Source: Actinomadura barringtoniae (GTDB taxonomy: Bacteria; Actinomycetota; Actinomycetes; Streptosporangiales; Streptosporangiaceae). From it: DNA of 64,000 bases. Under the pieces are notes generated by a model. The model was not told the DNA's origin. It did not search any database and saw only the letters and a list, made by a program, of their open reading frames with translations. The stretch spans positions 1 to 64,000 of the forward strand of contig NZ_JAGEOJ010000038.1 in NCBI RefSeq assembly GCF_017573505.1, given 5' to 3'. Positions 46,713-55,913 of the stretch are shown here, in pieces (the stretch's first letter is position 1; the number at the start of each line of letters is the position of its first letter). Both the position numbers and the translations under genes were made by a program.

Positions 46713-49037
46713 GTGCATGATGCGAATGAGGGGCGAGCGAACATCTTCTCCACGCTGTTCAAGCTGATTGGAGCGGGTGTCGCCGCGGGGGTCCTGGTCG
46801 CGTTCATCGCGCTGCCCGGGGTCGGCAGCGCCGGCCTGACGGCACGTGACGCAGCCAACAACTTCGAGAGCATGGACAGCCAGCTGAAGACCCAGCGGCC
46901 GTCCGAGCGAACGGTGGTCTACGACTCCAGCGGCAAGCAGTTCGCCTCGTTCTTCGACAAGTTCCGCGAATCGATCCGCCTCGACCAGGTCGCGCCGATC
47001 ATGAAGACCGCGATCGTCGACATCGAGGACTCGCGCTTCTACCAGCACGGCGCGCTGGACATGAAGGGCACGATCCGCGCGTTCGCCACCAACGTGGAGT
47101 CCGACCGGACCCAGGGCGGCTCGACCCTCACGCAGCAGTACGTGAAGAACCTCCTCGTCGACAACGCGCAGAACGACGACCAGTACAAGCAGGCCACCGC
47201 CCCCACGGTCGGCCGCAAGCTCAAGGAGCTGCGGTACGCGCTCGACATCGAGAAGAAGATGTCGAAGGACCAGATCCTCGAGGGCTACCTCAACGTCGCC
47301 TACTTCGGCGCCGGCGCGTACGGCGTCCAGGCCGCGGCCAAGCGATACTTCAGCGTTCCCGCCGACAAGCTCTCCCTGAACCAGGCCGCCACGCTGGCCG
47401 GCATCACGCAGAACCCGAACGCCTTCGACCCGATCCGCAACCCCCAGGACGCCAAGAAGCGCCGCAACATCGTGCTGTACCGGATGGTGCAGCTGGGGCA
47501 CATCACCAAGGCGCAGGCCGACGAGCTCGCGGCCACCGACATCCCGCTGAACCAGACCCGCCCGGTCGGCGGCTGTGAGACCAGCGACGCGCCGTACTTC
47601 TGCGAGTACGTGAAGTACGACATGCTCAACATCCTGTCCAAGGGCAAGTACTGGCAGATGAAGCCCAAGCAGCAGCAGGAGGTCCTCAACAAGCTCAACC
47701 GCGGCGGCTACACGATCCGCACCACGCTGGACATGAAGTCCCAGAAGGCGGTCGACAACGCGCTGCGCGACGTCGTGGCGCCGACGGCTCACCGGGTGGG
47801 CGCCGAGGCGATGGTCGAGCCGGGCACGGGCAACATCAAGGCCATCGGGCTGAGCAAGCGGTTCGGCGACCGTAAGGGCCGTACGACGATCAACCTGGCC
47901 GCCGACGGGCAGCACGGCGGCGGTGGCGGCGTGTCCGCGGGTTCGACCTTCAAGGTCTTCACGCTGGCGACCGCGCTGGACCAGGGCATCCCGGTCAACA
48001 CCACGATCAACTCGCCGCAGACCACCGGCGTGTCCGGCTTCCCGGCCTGCCCCTACACCGGCACGTTCATGGGCAAGCACTACGACAACCAGCCGCTCGG
48101 CGGCGGTTCGTGGTCCTCGGTCTCCAACGCCGGCGACAGCGAGGCGGGCAACTTCAACCTGAAGACCGGCACCTGGCACTCGGTCAACACCTTCTACGCG
48201 CAGCTGGAGAAGCGCGTCGGCCTCTGCAACGCGGTGAAGATGGCCGAGAAGTTCGGCATGAAGCGCGCCGACGGCAACGACCTGGTGGCGTTCCCGTCGC
48301 AGGTCCTGGGCGCGAACGAGATCGACATGGTGCACCTGGCCGCCGCGTACGCCGGCTTCGCCGCCCGCGGCAAGTACTGCGCGCCGCAGTCGGTCACCGA
48401 GGTCAAGGACGCCGAGGGCAAGAACGTGCCGCTGCCCAAGCAGGACTGCCACCAGGCCGTCGACCAGGACGTCGCCGACGAGGTCAACTCGATCCTCAAG
48501 GGCGTCATGACCCAGGGCACCGCCAAGGGCCGCGGCGGCATCGGCCGCCCGGCGGTCGGCAAGACCGGCACCTGTGAGGAGAACACCTGTGCGGTGTTCG
48601 CCGGTCACACCCCGAACCTGGCGGCGGCCACGGCCTACTGGGACCCGCGCGGCCCCTGGAAGTACCCGGTGAACGTCTTCGGCGCCGACCAGCCGCTGAG
48701 CATGTGGTCGGAGAGCATGCGGAACGCCCTGCGCGGCAAGCCCGCTCCGCCGTTCGCCCAGTCGACCGAGGACTTCGGCGACACCACCGGCGTGCCGGAC
48801 GTGAAGGGCATGTCGATCGGCGCGGCGATGGCCAGGCTGAGGGCCGCCGACATGACCGGCAAGGTGTCCGACAAGCCGGTGCCGTCCGACCAGCCGAAGG
48901 GCAGCGTGGCGTCCACCTCGCCCGGGCCGGGCACGCAGGTCGGCCCCGGAACGGTCATCACGATCTTCATGAGCAACGGCAAGAAGCGCGGGGACAACCA
49001 GCCCACCAACGACGGCGGTTTCCCCTGGCCCTTCTAG
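46713..49037 (+). CDS. bifunctional penicillin-binding protein with PASTA domain
   Basis: Class A PBP, 774 aa from GTG 46713. N-terminal cytoplasmic stub and membrane anchor (LIGAGVAAGVLVAFIALPG). GT51 glycosyltransferase with Glu105 in IEDSRFYQHGALD and QGGSTLTQQYVKN. Transpeptidase with Ser411-x-x-Lys414 (GSTFK), Ser490-Val-Asn492, and Lys617-Thr-Gly (GKTGTCEE). One C-terminal PASTA domain (VPDVKGMSIGAAMARLRAAD) and a Pro/Gly tail. A weak -10-like TACCCT ends 7 nt before the GTG and no ribosome site is seen, so the mRNA may be leaderless. Builds peptidoglycan outside the membrane. Confidence 0.95.
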   Translation: MHDANEGRANIFSTLFKLIGAGVAAGVLVAFIALPGVGSAGLTARDAANNFESMDSQLKTQRPSERTVVYDSSGKQFASFFDKFRESIRLDQVAPIMKTAIVDIEDSRFYQHGALDMKGTIRAFATNVESDRTQGGSTLTQQYVKNLLVDNAQNDDQYKQATAPTVGRKLKELRYALDIEKKMSKDQILEGYLNVAYFGAGAYGVQAAAKRYFSVPADKLSLNQAATLAGITQNPNAFDPIRNPQDAKKRRNIVLYRMVQLGHITKAQADELAATDIPLNQTRPVGGCETSDAPYFCEYVKYDMLNILSKGKYWQMKPKQQQEVLNKLNRGGYTIRTTLDMKSQKAVDNALRDVVAPTAHRVGAEAMVEPGTGNIKAIGLSKRFGDRKGRTTINLAADGQHGGGGGVSAGSTFKVFTLATALDQGIPVNTTINSPQTTGVSGFPACPYTGTFMGKHYDNQPLGGGSWSSVSNAGDSEAGNFNLKTGTWHSVNTFYAQLEKRVGLCNAVKMAEKFGMKRADGNDLVAFPSQVLGANEIDMVHLAAAYAGFAARGKYCAPQSVTEVKDAEGKNVPLPKQDCHQAVDQDVADEVNSILKGVMTQGTAKGRGGIGRPAVGKTGTCEENTCAVFAGHTPNLAAATAYWDPRGPWKYPVNVFGADQPLSMWSESMRNALRGKPAPPFAQSTEDFGDTTGVPDVKGMSIGAAMARLRAADMTGKVSDKPVPSDQPKGSVASTSPGPGTQVGPGTVITIFMSNGKKRGDNQPTNDGGFPWPF

Positions 49038-49123
49038 GCCTCTCGCCGTACCGATCGCCGTACAGATCGCCGTACCGGCCGGCCCAGCCAGACCGGACAC
49101 AGGCGGGACTGACCGGACACAGG

Positions 49124-49156
49124 AAGGCTCCCGTACCGCTGCGGTACGGGAGCCTT
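49124..49156. terminator. bidirectional terminator
   Basis: 16-bp perfect arms (49124-49139 / 49141-49156) around one central base, between the converging PBP and GatB/YqeY genes, followed by CGTCGTTT on plus. Confidence 0.85.
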
Positions 49157-49229
49157 CGTCGTTTGAACGGCGCGTCAGCCGGGTCGGTCGCCCTGCCGTT
49201 CAGCCGGGTCGGGTCGGGTCGGCCCGCCG

Positions 49230-49685
49230 TCAGCCGGCCAGTTGCCGCTTGACCTCACCCGCGACCCGGCCGCCCTCGGCGCGGCCCGCGATCTTCGGGT
49301 TCACGATCTTCATGACCTGCCCCATGGCGCGCGGCCCCTCGGCGCCGGACTCGGCGATGGCGGCGGCGACGATGGAGGTCAGCTCCTCGTCCGACAGCTG
49401 CGCGGGCAGGTACTCATCGAGCACCGCGTTCTCGTCCCGTTCGGCCTGCGCCTGCGCGTCGCGGCCCGCGTCGGCGAACGCGGTGGCGGCCTCGCGGCGC
49501 TTCTTGGCCTCCCGGGTGAGCACCTTGACGACGTCGTCGTCGGACAGCTCACGGGACTGCTTGCCGGCGACCTCTTCGTTCTTCACCGCGGTAAGGGCCA
49601 TGCGCAGCGTCCGCGTGCGCACCTCGTCGCGGGCCTTCATCGCGACCGAGAGATCGGTTTCCAGCTTTTCCTTCAGGGCACTCAT
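49230..49685 (-). CDS. GatB/YqeY domain protein
   Basis: A 151-aa protein of the YqeY family (similar to the tail domain of GatB). ATG 49685. Typical LKEKLETDLSVAMKARDEVR, TLRMALTAVKNEEV, and C-terminal GAEGPRAMGQVMKIVNPKIA. Possibly a tRNA-related accessory; function of free YqeY proteins is not well known. Convergent with the PBP gene and divergent from the metallophosphoesterase. Confidence 0.94.
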   Translation of the reverse strand: MSALKEKLETDLSVAMKARDEVRTRTLRMALTAVKNEEVAGKQSRELSDDDVVKVLTREAKKRREAATAFADAGRDAQAQAERDENAVLDEYLPAQLSDEELTSIVAAAIAESGAEGPRAMGQVMKIVNPKIAGRAEGGRVAGEVKRQLAG

Positions 49686-49811
49686 GGCAACATCATGCCC
49701 GTCCGGCCCCCGCGGCCTCACCAGGATTGTTCGCGGCTCGCCCCGGAAGTTCTGCGAGCCCCGCATCTCTGGGACCATGGAAGGCGTCGGGAAGGGCCTG
49801 GAGGGAGAATC

Positions 49812-50714
49812 GTGCGAAAGCTCTACGCCGCGCCCCTGGGGCTGGCTGCGGCCGGTGCCGCCACGTTCGGCTACGCATCGCTGATCGAACGCAACTGGTT
49901 CCGGCTGCGCCGTTTCGAGGTGCCGATCCTCGCGCCGGACAGCCCTCCCCTCAAGATCCTGCACGTCTCCGACGCGCACCTCACCCCGGGCCGGCACCGC
50001 CTGATCCACTGGGTCCGCGCCCTGGACGAGCTCGAGCCCGACCTGGTGGTCAACACCGGCGACTCGATCTCCCACCCCGACTCGATCGGCCCGTTCCTGG
50101 ACGCCCTGGGCCCCCTCCTGGACCGCCCCGGCGTCTTCGTCTACGGCTCGAACGACCTCTACTCGCCGATCTTCAAGAACCCCATGCGCTACGTCTGGCG
50201 TACGTCCCAGACCGACTACAAGAAGCGCCGCCGCGAGCCCGACCTGCCCTACCGCGAGCTCGGCTCGGCCCTCCAGGCGGCCGGCTGGCTGGACCTGAAC
50301 AACCGCATCGGCCGCCTCAAGGCCGGCGGCCTGGACGTGGAGTTCGGCGGCATCGACGACTCCCACATCAACCGGGACCGCTACGACAAGATCGCCGGCC
50401 CGGTCGACCCCCAGGCCGACGTCCACCTGGCGATCATGCACTCCCCCGAGCCCCGCAACATGGACCGCTTCGTCGCCGACGGCTACGACCTGCTCCTCGC
50501 CGGCCACACCCACGGCGGCCAGGTCTGCGTCCCCTTCTACGGCGCCCTGGCCACCAACTGCGGCATCGACCGCCCCCGCGTGAAGGGCCTCCACAAGCAC
50601 CGAGGCGCCTACCTGCACGTCTCCGCGGGCCTCGGAACGTCCCCCATGGCCCCCATGCGCTTCTGCTGCCCGCCCGAAGCGTCCCTGCTCACCCTGGTCC
50701 CGCGCACCCCCTGA
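49812..50714 (+). CDS. metallophosphoesterase (YkuE-like)
   Basis: A 300-aa calcineurin-like phosphoesterase; GTG 49812 behind GGAGGGAG. Short N-terminal hydrophobic stretch (LGLAAAGAATFGYASL) suggests membrane association. Metal motifs: HVSDAHLTPG, LVVNTGDSI, YGSNDLY in the place of GNHD, IMHSPEP, and LAGHTHGGQV. The SND variant is normal for this actinobacterial subgroup. Located between the PBP region and tRNA-Pro, as in Streptomyces. Confidence 0.94.
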   Translation: MRKLYAAPLGLAAAGAATFGYASLIERNWFRLRRFEVPILAPDSPPLKILHVSDAHLTPGRHRLIHWVRALDELEPDLVVNTGDSISHPDSIGPFLDALGPLLDRPGVFVYGSNDLYSPIFKNPMRYVWRTSQTDYKKRRREPDLPYRELGSALQAAGWLDLNNRIGRLKAGGLDVEFGGIDDSHINRDRYDKIAGPVDPQADVHLAIMHSPEPRNMDRFVADGYDLLLAGHTHGGQVCVPFYGALATNCGIDRPRVKGLHKHRGAYLHVSAGLGTSPMAPMRFCCPPEASLLTLVPRTP

Positions 50715-50811
50715 TCTCCGCCCCCGGATAATGGGGACGCAGCACTCCCAAGCATCCGCTAAAGTAGTCGAGGCGCCGGGAGGCACGTACGACTCCCGGG
50801 CAGCCACCAAC

Positions 50812-50885
50812 CGGGGTGTAGCGCAGCTTGGCAGCGCGCTTCGTTCGGGACGAAGAGGTCGTGGGTTCAAATCCCGCCACCCCGA
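50812..50885 (+). tRNA. tRNA-Pro(CGG)
   Basis: 74-nt cloverleaf without encoded CCA. Acceptor CGGGGTG / CACCCCG; anticodon stem CTTCG / CGAAG with loop TTCGGGA, anticodon CGG at 34-36; T-arm GTGGG-TTCAAAT-CCCGC. The 5' C, unusual among tRNAs but normal for tRNA-Pro, supports the identity. Confidence 0.97.
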
Positions 50886-50987
50886 CACGGTTGACGCAGG
50901 TGAGAGAGGGTCTCGGATTCGGTCCGGGGCCCTTTTTCGGTTTTCTGGAGCTGGGTGGGGAGCCGCGCCAGACGCCTGGAGACCTTG

Positions 50988-51018
50988 GAGCCCCCTCTCG
51001 GCCTTCGGGAGGGGGCTC
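50988..51018. terminator. hairpin downstream of tRNA-Pro
   Basis: 10-bp perfect stem GAGCCCCCTC / GAGGGGGCTC (50988-50997 / 51009-51018). It can end both the tRNA transcript (a CCCTTTTTC stretch also follows at 50930) and the convergent small gene. Confidence 0.65.
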
Positions 51019-51046
51019 GTCCGGGCTTATGGGCGGGTGGTCGTCG

Positions 51047-51250
51047 TCACCTGTCTGCTAGATGCCATGCCCAGGCGGCGCGCTCGCGTAGGTGGTCGGC
51101 GTAAGCCCGAAACCTTGCTCGGTGGGCCCCTGTCGTGTTGGCGGCGATCTCGTCGAACGTGATCGCCAGCTCGGCCTGGGTCGCCGCGCAGGTCCTGAGG
51201 TTGCGCTCGTAGTGAGTTCTGGCTGCTTGGCGGGAGAAGTTGGGAGCCAT
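51047..51250 (-). CDS. small helical hypothetical protein
   Basis: A 67-aa frame from ATG 51250: MAPNFSRQAARTHYERNLRT, one Cys, then QAELAITFDEIAANT and RFRAYADHLRERAAWAWHLA. All-helical and charged, no membrane segment. No strong ribosome site and no recognised family, though composition looks coding. Convergent with the tRNA, divergent from the next gene. Confidence 0.6.
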   Translation of the reverse strand: MAPNFSRQAARTHYERNLRTCAATQAELAITFDEIAANTTGAHRARFRAYADHLRERAAWAWHLADR

Positions 51251-51446
51251 GAGAGAACCCGCCTCATTCCTGGCCGACGGTTCGGAGCCAGTCTGACAGG
51301 GTTGGCGGAAAGAAGCCCGGTCTGTTTCCGGACGTCCGCAGCTCTTTGTCATGAGACGACTGATCTGGTTTCCACGTTCGGGGATCTCCCGGTCCGGGTA
51401 GCGTGTGAAGCGCGGCCAGACGGCCACCCTGAGGTGATGAACCCGC

Positions 51447-51965
51447 ATGAGCGCTGATCAGCAGAGTGACCCTCCGGCCATGACGAGTGAGCCGATCGAC
51501 GCCGTCCCGGAGTCGGTACGGGCCGCGGTCGAATCGGTCCGGGCCGAATTGTGGCGGGACCACGCGGTGCGTTCCGCGGAACGCGCGGTCGCCGAGCAAT
51601 GGCTGCAACACCTGCGGAGCCGGCTGCGGTTCGCGTTCGAGGAGTGGCAGGCCGTACGGCGGGAACGGGACGCGTTCCAGCGCGAGCTGGAGGAGGCGCG
51701 GGCCGCCAAGGACCGGCGCCGCGTCGCCGCGATCGAGCCGATGGCCAACCAGGCGAGCGTGAACGACCTGGAGGCGCGACGCCGTTACCGGGTGGTCGCG
51801 AACTCCGTGGTCGTGGAGATGTGCCGCATCCGTGAGGTCATCGTCCAGATGAACCGGAACTACCTGGCACAGATAAGAGATCTGCGAACCGCGATCGACA
51901 CGGTCGACGCGGCCCTGGGCCTGCCCCTGCCGCCGGTGACCCGGCCTCCCGAACCTGACGACTGA
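51447..51965 (+). CDS. coiled-coil hypothetical protein
   Basis: A 172-aa protein starting at ATG 51447 (possible internal start ATG 51480). Mostly helical, with heptad-like charged stretches (WQAVRRERDAFQRELEEARA, LRTAIDTVDAALG). The C-terminus is proline-rich. No family recognised, no membrane segment. Followed by a small hairpin and then the sigma-factor gene. Confidence 0.75.
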   Translation: MSADQQSDPPAMTSEPIDAVPESVRAAVESVRAELWRDHAVRSAERAVAEQWLQHLRSRLRFAFEEWQAVRRERDAFQRELEEARAAKDRRRVAAIEPMANQASVNDLEARRRYRVVANSVVVEMCRIREVIVQMNRNYLAQIRDLRTAIDTVDAALGLPLPPVTRPPEPDD

Positions 51966-51981
51966 CGCCTGTTCCTTGTCA

Positions 51982-52002
51982 CCCGACGTCTTCGGCGTCG
52001 GG
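51982..52002 (+). terminator. small terminator-like hairpin
   Basis: CCCGACG / CGTCGGG arms (51982-51988 / 51996-52002) right after the coiled-coil gene. Confidence 0.5.
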
Positions 52003-52085
52003 GGTTGTGCGCTGCCGGGCGGTTGCGTGTAGGGAAAGAGGGACTCCTGGACATCTCGGAGTGATGCGAGATGAAGGGAGTTGCC

Positions 52086-52625
52086 GTGGCAGATGCGGAT
52101 GACGGGTTCGCCGCTCTGTGGGACGCGCATTACGACGATGTCCTGGGTTATGCGGCTCGGCGGGTCGACTTCGAGACGGCGCGTGACGTGGCGGCGGAGA
52201 CGTTTCTTGTCGCGTGGCGGAGGCGGGGGGATGTGCCGGAGGACCGGCCGTTCCCCTGGCTGCTGAGCGTGGCACGGAACGTACTGGCGAACGAGACGCG
52301 CCGGGGTCGCAGGCAGGGACGGTTGTGGGGACGGCTGCGCGGCGTTCGGGAGGCGAGGGAGCCCGCGGCGGACGTTGCCGCGGCGCATGCCGAGGGTGGG
52401 CGGGTGCGCGCGGCGCTGGCGCGGCTCTCTGAACGGGACCGCGAGATCCTGCAGCTCATCGGGTGGGAGGACCTCGCGCCCAAGGACGCCGCGATCGTTC
52501 TGGGCTGCTCGGCCAAGACCTTTTCCGTACGCCTGCACCGGGCCCGGCAGCGCCTGGCCGCCGTGCTCGCCGAGATGGACACCGAAGACCAGCCGCTGGC
52601 CGTAGCGGTGCGAAGGAGCGCGTGA
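52086..52625 (+). CDS. ECF-type RNA polymerase sigma factor
   Basis: A 179-aa sigma-70-family factor. GTG 52086 with GGGAG five bases upstream is preferred over ATG 52071. Region 2: LWDAHYDDVLGYAARRVDFE, TARDVAAETFLVAWRRRG. Region 4: LSERDREILQLIGWEDLAPK, CSAKTFSVRLHRARQRL. Its stop overlaps the ATG of the next gene (TGATG), so the two are coupled. The partner lies in the position of a regulator, but is not an obvious zinc-type anti-sigma. Confidence 0.92.
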   Translation: MADADDGFAALWDAHYDDVLGYAARRVDFETARDVAAETFLVAWRRRGDVPEDRPFPWLLSVARNVLANETRRGRRQGRLWGRLRGVREAREPAADVAAAHAEGGRVRAALARLSERDREILQLIGWEDLAPKDAAIVLGCSAKTFSVRLHRARQRLAAVLAEMDTEDQPLAVAVRRSA

Positions 52626-53611
52626 TGATGACCGAGAACGTCGACGACGTCCGGCGGATGCTCGCGCCGGCCAACCCGTACCCCAGCGGAAGCCTGGCCG
52701 GGGCGGGGCAGGACCAGACCGGGCACGCGGCCTACCTGCGGGTGACGCGCGGTGGGCGGCGGGCCACGCGCAGGACTGCTGTACGGATCGGGGTGGTGGG
52801 CGCGCTGGCGGCCTCGATCGCGGCGGGGGTGACGGTCGTTCAGGGCCTCGGGGGTGTGGACGATCAGGGGCGGCCGCGGCCCGTCGTTCCGGGGCTGCCG
52901 CCCGGGCCCGCGGCGAACGCGCAGGTGGTGCTGGGCAAGGTCGCCGACGCCGCGCAGGGACGGGCGAGCGTGGGGCCGAAGCCGGGACAGTGGACCTATG
53001 AGGAGACGCGCGGCACCCTGCCCGTGCGCAAGGACGTTCAGTCGCCGAAGACTCCGATGAAGACGCGGGTCGACCGTGTGTGGGTGAGGGGCGACGGCAC
53101 CCGGCTCGCCACGTTCGAGAAGGGGAGGCTCGTGGAGTCGCCGACGGGTGGGCCGACCGTCATGCCGCCGAGCAGCTACGCGGCGCTGACCGCGCTTCCT
53201 AGGGACCCGGCCAAGCTGCTGGCCTGGGCTTATCAGCAGAGGGCGCCGCTGGAGAAGAACGACGGCGCGTTCAAGCTGCTCACGTCGATCATCGCCAACA
53301 ACGCCGTGCTGCCGCCCGCCCAGGAGGCCGCCACCTACCGGGCCCTGGCGATGATCCCGGGAGTCGAGGTCGACCGGAACGCGGTGGATCCGCAGGGGCG
53401 GCCGGCGCTCGCCGTGAGCCGCGTCGCCGAGGGGTGGGTGCGGGAGAGCATCATGCTCGACCGGGCCACGTTCGCCTACCGGGGGTTCCGTGACGTCGCG
53501 GTCAAGGAGCACCACGACGACCAGATGAAGATCGCGAAGGGGACCGTGATGGCGGTCGGCCTGCGGATCAAGTCCGGTGTCGTCGACAAGCCGGGGCAGC
53601 TGCCTCACTGA
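52625..53611 (+). CDS. membrane-anchored partner of ECF sigma (CU044_5270-like)
   Basis: A 328-aa protein. N-terminal about 55 residues cytoplasmic (VDDVRRMLAPANPYP), one membrane helix (IGVVGALAASIAAGVTVVQG), then an about 240-residue extracellular domain with GQWTYEETRGTLPV, YRALAMIPGVEVDRNAVD and a C-terminal GLRIKSGVVDKPGQ. Resembles the CU044_5270-type proteins encoded after sigma factors in actinomycetes. Topology suits an anti-sigma or signal sensor; that role is inferred. AAGGAG precedes the start. Confidence 0.85.
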   Translation: MMTENVDDVRRMLAPANPYPSGSLAGAGQDQTGHAAYLRVTRGGRRATRRTAVRIGVVGALAASIAAGVTVVQGLGGVDDQGRPRPVVPGLPPGPAANAQVVLGKVADAAQGRASVGPKPGQWTYEETRGTLPVRKDVQSPKTPMKTRVDRVWVRGDGTRLATFEKGRLVESPTGGPTVMPPSSYAALTALPRDPAKLLAWAYQQRAPLEKNDGAFKLLTSIIANNAVLPPAQEAATYRALAMIPGVEVDRNAVDPQGRPALAVSRVAEGWVRESIMLDRATFAYRGFRDVAVKEHHDDQMKIAKGTVMAVGLRIKSGVVDKPGQLPH

Positions 53612-53628
53612 TCGAAGGGGATGTCCGG

Positions 53629-53660
53629 GGAGGCCGGGTCGCGGGTGCGACCCGGCCTCC
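53629..53660 (+). terminator. terminator of the sigma-factor operon
   Basis: 14-bp perfect stem (53629-53642 / 53647-53660), 4-nt loop, starting 18 nt after the stop codon. Confidence 0.8.
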
Positions 53661-53773
53661 TGGCGTGATCTCCCTTTGGGCCTGCTTATAGCCTGATCCG
53701 GGTCGGAGCCTCGGGGTGTCGAGGTGTCGAGGTGTCGAGGTGCCGGGCGTGTCGGAGGGTTGGTGGGGATCAG

Positions 53774-54727
53774 GTGAAGTGCGCGGTGCTCGACGACTTC
53801 CAGGGCGTCGCGGCGACCATGGCGGACTGGTCCCCGGTGGCGGATCGGGTCGAGGTCGTCTCGTTCGATCGGCACTTCGGCTCTGAGGACGAGCTGGCGG
53901 CGGCGATCGGGGACTGCGAGATCGTCGTGACGCTGCGGGAGCGGGTGCCGTTCCCTGAATCCCTGCTCACGCGCCTGCCGCGACTGCGACTGCTGATCGC
54001 CTCCGGGATGCGCAACTCCGTCATCGACTACGCGGCGGCCGAACGGCAGGGCGTCGTCGTCTGCGGAACGGCGAGTTCGGGCACGCCGCCGGTCGAGCTG
54101 ACCTGGGCGTTGCTGCTCGGACTGGCGCGCGGGATCGTTCCGGAGAACGTCGCGATGCGCGGCGGCGGGCCGTGGCAGAGCACGGTCGGCGCCGATCTGG
54201 ACGGCCGGCGGCTCGGGCTGCTGGGCCTCGGGCGGATCGGCTCGCGCGTCGCCAAGGTCGGGCTCGCGTTCGGCATGGACGTCGTCGCGTGGAGCCAGAA
54301 CCTCACGAGCGAACGGGCGCACGAGGCCGGCGTCGGACTCGCGGCCTCCAAGGAAGAGCTGCTGGAGACCAGCGACTTCGTGTCCGTTCACCTGGCCTTG
54401 AGCGAGCGGACGACCGGGCTGGTCGGGGCGGCCGAGCTGGCCCTCATGCGGCCGAACGCGTACCTCATCAACACCTCGCGCGCCGCGATCGTCGACCAGG
54501 ACGCGCTGCTGCGTGCGCTGGAGGCGGGCGCGATCGCCGGGGCCGGGATCGATGTGTTCGACGTCGAACCGCTTCCGCCCGGGCATCCGATGCGGACGGC
54601 GCCGCGCCTGCTCGCCACGCCCCACCTCGGCTACGTGACCGAGGCGAACTACCGCACGTACTACCAAGACGCCGTCGAGAACATCCGGGCGTTCCTCGAC
54701 GGCTCGCCCATCCGGCGTCTCGGCTGA
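53774..54727 (+). CDS. D-2-hydroxyacid dehydrogenase family protein
   Basis: A 317-aa NAD-dependent oxidoreductase starting at GTG 53774 (GGGGA upstream). Catalytic domain with VVTLRERVPFPESLLTRLP; Rossmann motif GLLGLGRIGSRVAKVG; INTSRAAIVDQDALLRALEA with the catalytic Arg region; VFDVEPLPPGHPM with Glu; and TPHLGYVTEANY with His. Acts on a 2-hydroxy or 2-keto acid; the substrate is unknown. Ten bases before the ketopantoate-reductase-like gene, so one operon. Short TCGAGGTG repeats (53716-53742) precede it. Confidence 0.92.
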   Translation: MKCAVLDDFQGVAATMADWSPVADRVEVVSFDRHFGSEDELAAAIGDCEIVVTLRERVPFPESLLTRLPRLRLLIASGMRNSVIDYAAAERQGVVVCGTASSGTPPVELTWALLLGLARGIVPENVAMRGGGPWQSTVGADLDGRRLGLLGLGRIGSRVAKVGLAFGMDVVAWSQNLTSERAHEAGVGLAASKEELLETSDFVSVHLALSERTTGLVGAAELALMRPNAYLINTSRAAIVDQDALLRALEAGAIAGAGIDVFDVEPLPPGHPMRTAPRLLATPHLGYVTEANYRTYYQDAVENIRAFLDGSPIRRLG

Positions 54728-54737
54728 GGGAGGACCC

Positions 54738-55805
54738 ATGCGTTACGTCATCATCGGGGCCGGTGCGATCGGCGGCGCGATCGGCGGGCGCCTGCACCTG
54801 GCCGGGCACGACGTCGTACTGGTCGCGCGCGGCGCGCACTACGCGGCGCTGCGGGACAAGGGGCTGCGCTTGACCACGCGGGACGGCGTGCACGAGCTGA
54901 CGATCCCGGTCGTGGACGGCCCGGAGTCGATCGAGCTGACCCACGACGACGTGCTGATCCTCGCGGTGAAGACGCAGGCCGCGACAGCCGCGCTCGACGC
55001 CTGGGCGGCACGCCCCGTGAGCAAGGCTGAACCACGCCGCGCGGTCGGGGCTGGACCACACCCCGCGAGCGGGGCCGGACCACGCAGGGCGGTCGGGGGT
55101 GGAGCGACGGCCGCGGAGGTGCTGCCACTGATCTGCGCGCAGAACGGCGTCGAGTCGGAACGGATCGCGCTGCGGCGTTTCCGCAGGGTGTACGGCATGT
55201 GCGTATGGCTTCCGGCGACGTTCCTCGTGCCGGGCGAGATCACCACCCACAGCGCGCCCTACACCGGCGCGTTGTCGGTCGGCCGCTACCCGAGCGGGGC
55301 GGACGAGACCGTTGAACGGATCGCCGCCGATCTGGCGTCCGCGAACTTCCTCGCGCCGGTCCGTACCGACGTGATGCGCTGGAAGTACGCCAAGCTCGTC
55401 AGCAACCTCGCGAACGCCGTCGAGGCCATCTGCGGATCGGGCGCGGGCGTCGAGGAGCAGACCCTCATCGCGCGGGCCCGCGCGGAGGCGGTCGCGGTCC
55501 TCGACAAGGCGGGGATCGAACGCGTGCCCGCGGACGAGGAGCAGGCGCTGCGCAAGGGCAGGGTGAGCTTCGGGCCGAACGACGGCTCGCGCGGCGGCGG
55601 GTCATCGTGGCAGGACCTGCGGCGCGGGAACGGCTCGATCGAGGTGGACTACCTGACCGGCGAGATCGTGCTGCTGGGCCGCCTGCACGACGTGCCGACG
55701 CCGGTGAACGAGACGCTGCAGCGGGTCGCGAACGAGTTCGCGCGTGAACGGCGGGCCCCGGGCTCCATGACGGGCGCAGAGCTCACCACGCTCATCGACG
55801 GCTGA
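54738..55805 (+). CDS. ketopantoate reductase family protein
   Basis: A 355-aa 2-dehydropantoate-2-reductase-like enzyme (ApbA/PanE fold) with a GGGAGGA site. Nucleotide-binding IIGAGAIGGAIGGRL, LAVKTQ, ICAQNGVE, and the catalytic-Lys segment MRWKYAKLVSNLANAVEA. Between helix ALDAWAA and the NGVE strand about 30 residues (RPVSKAEPRRAVGAGPHPAS...) are encoded by a short tandem DNA repeat at 55010-55105, longer than in typical members. Whether it makes pantoate is unclear; many such paralogues act on other 2-keto acids. Confidence 0.9.
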   Translation: MRYVIIGAGAIGGAIGGRLHLAGHDVVLVARGAHYAALRDKGLRLTTRDGVHELTIPVVDGPESIELTHDDVLILAVKTQAATAALDAWAARPVSKAEPRRAVGAGPHPASGAGPRRAVGGGATAAEVLPLICAQNGVESERIALRRFRRVYGMCVWLPATFLVPGEITTHSAPYTGALSVGRYPSGADETVERIAADLASANFLAPVRTDVMRWKYAKLVSNLANAVEAICGSGAGVEEQTLIARARAEAVAVLDKAGIERVPADEEQALRKGRVSFGPNDGSRGGGSSWQDLRRGNGSIEVDYLTGEIVLLGRLHDVPTPVNETLQRVANEFARERRAPGSMTGAELTTLIDG

Positions 55806-55913
55806 CGAACCCACTTTTGATCTTGTCAGCGGGTGGTGCGCCGCTGGTCAGCGGCCACCGCGAATCTTTCGATCATCAACGACGCGACGAACGCGAAAGT
55901 GAGATCGAGAGCC

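Noticed and set aside
46704..49100. Nearly 800-codon minus-strand frame over the penicillin-binding protein
   Set aside because: Antisense of the PBP gene; Arg/Val/Leu-rich without domains.
50150..50165. Broken GNHD motif (GSND) in the metallophosphoesterase
   Set aside because: GSND is usual for this actinobacterial subgroup as I know it, and the other metal motifs are intact.
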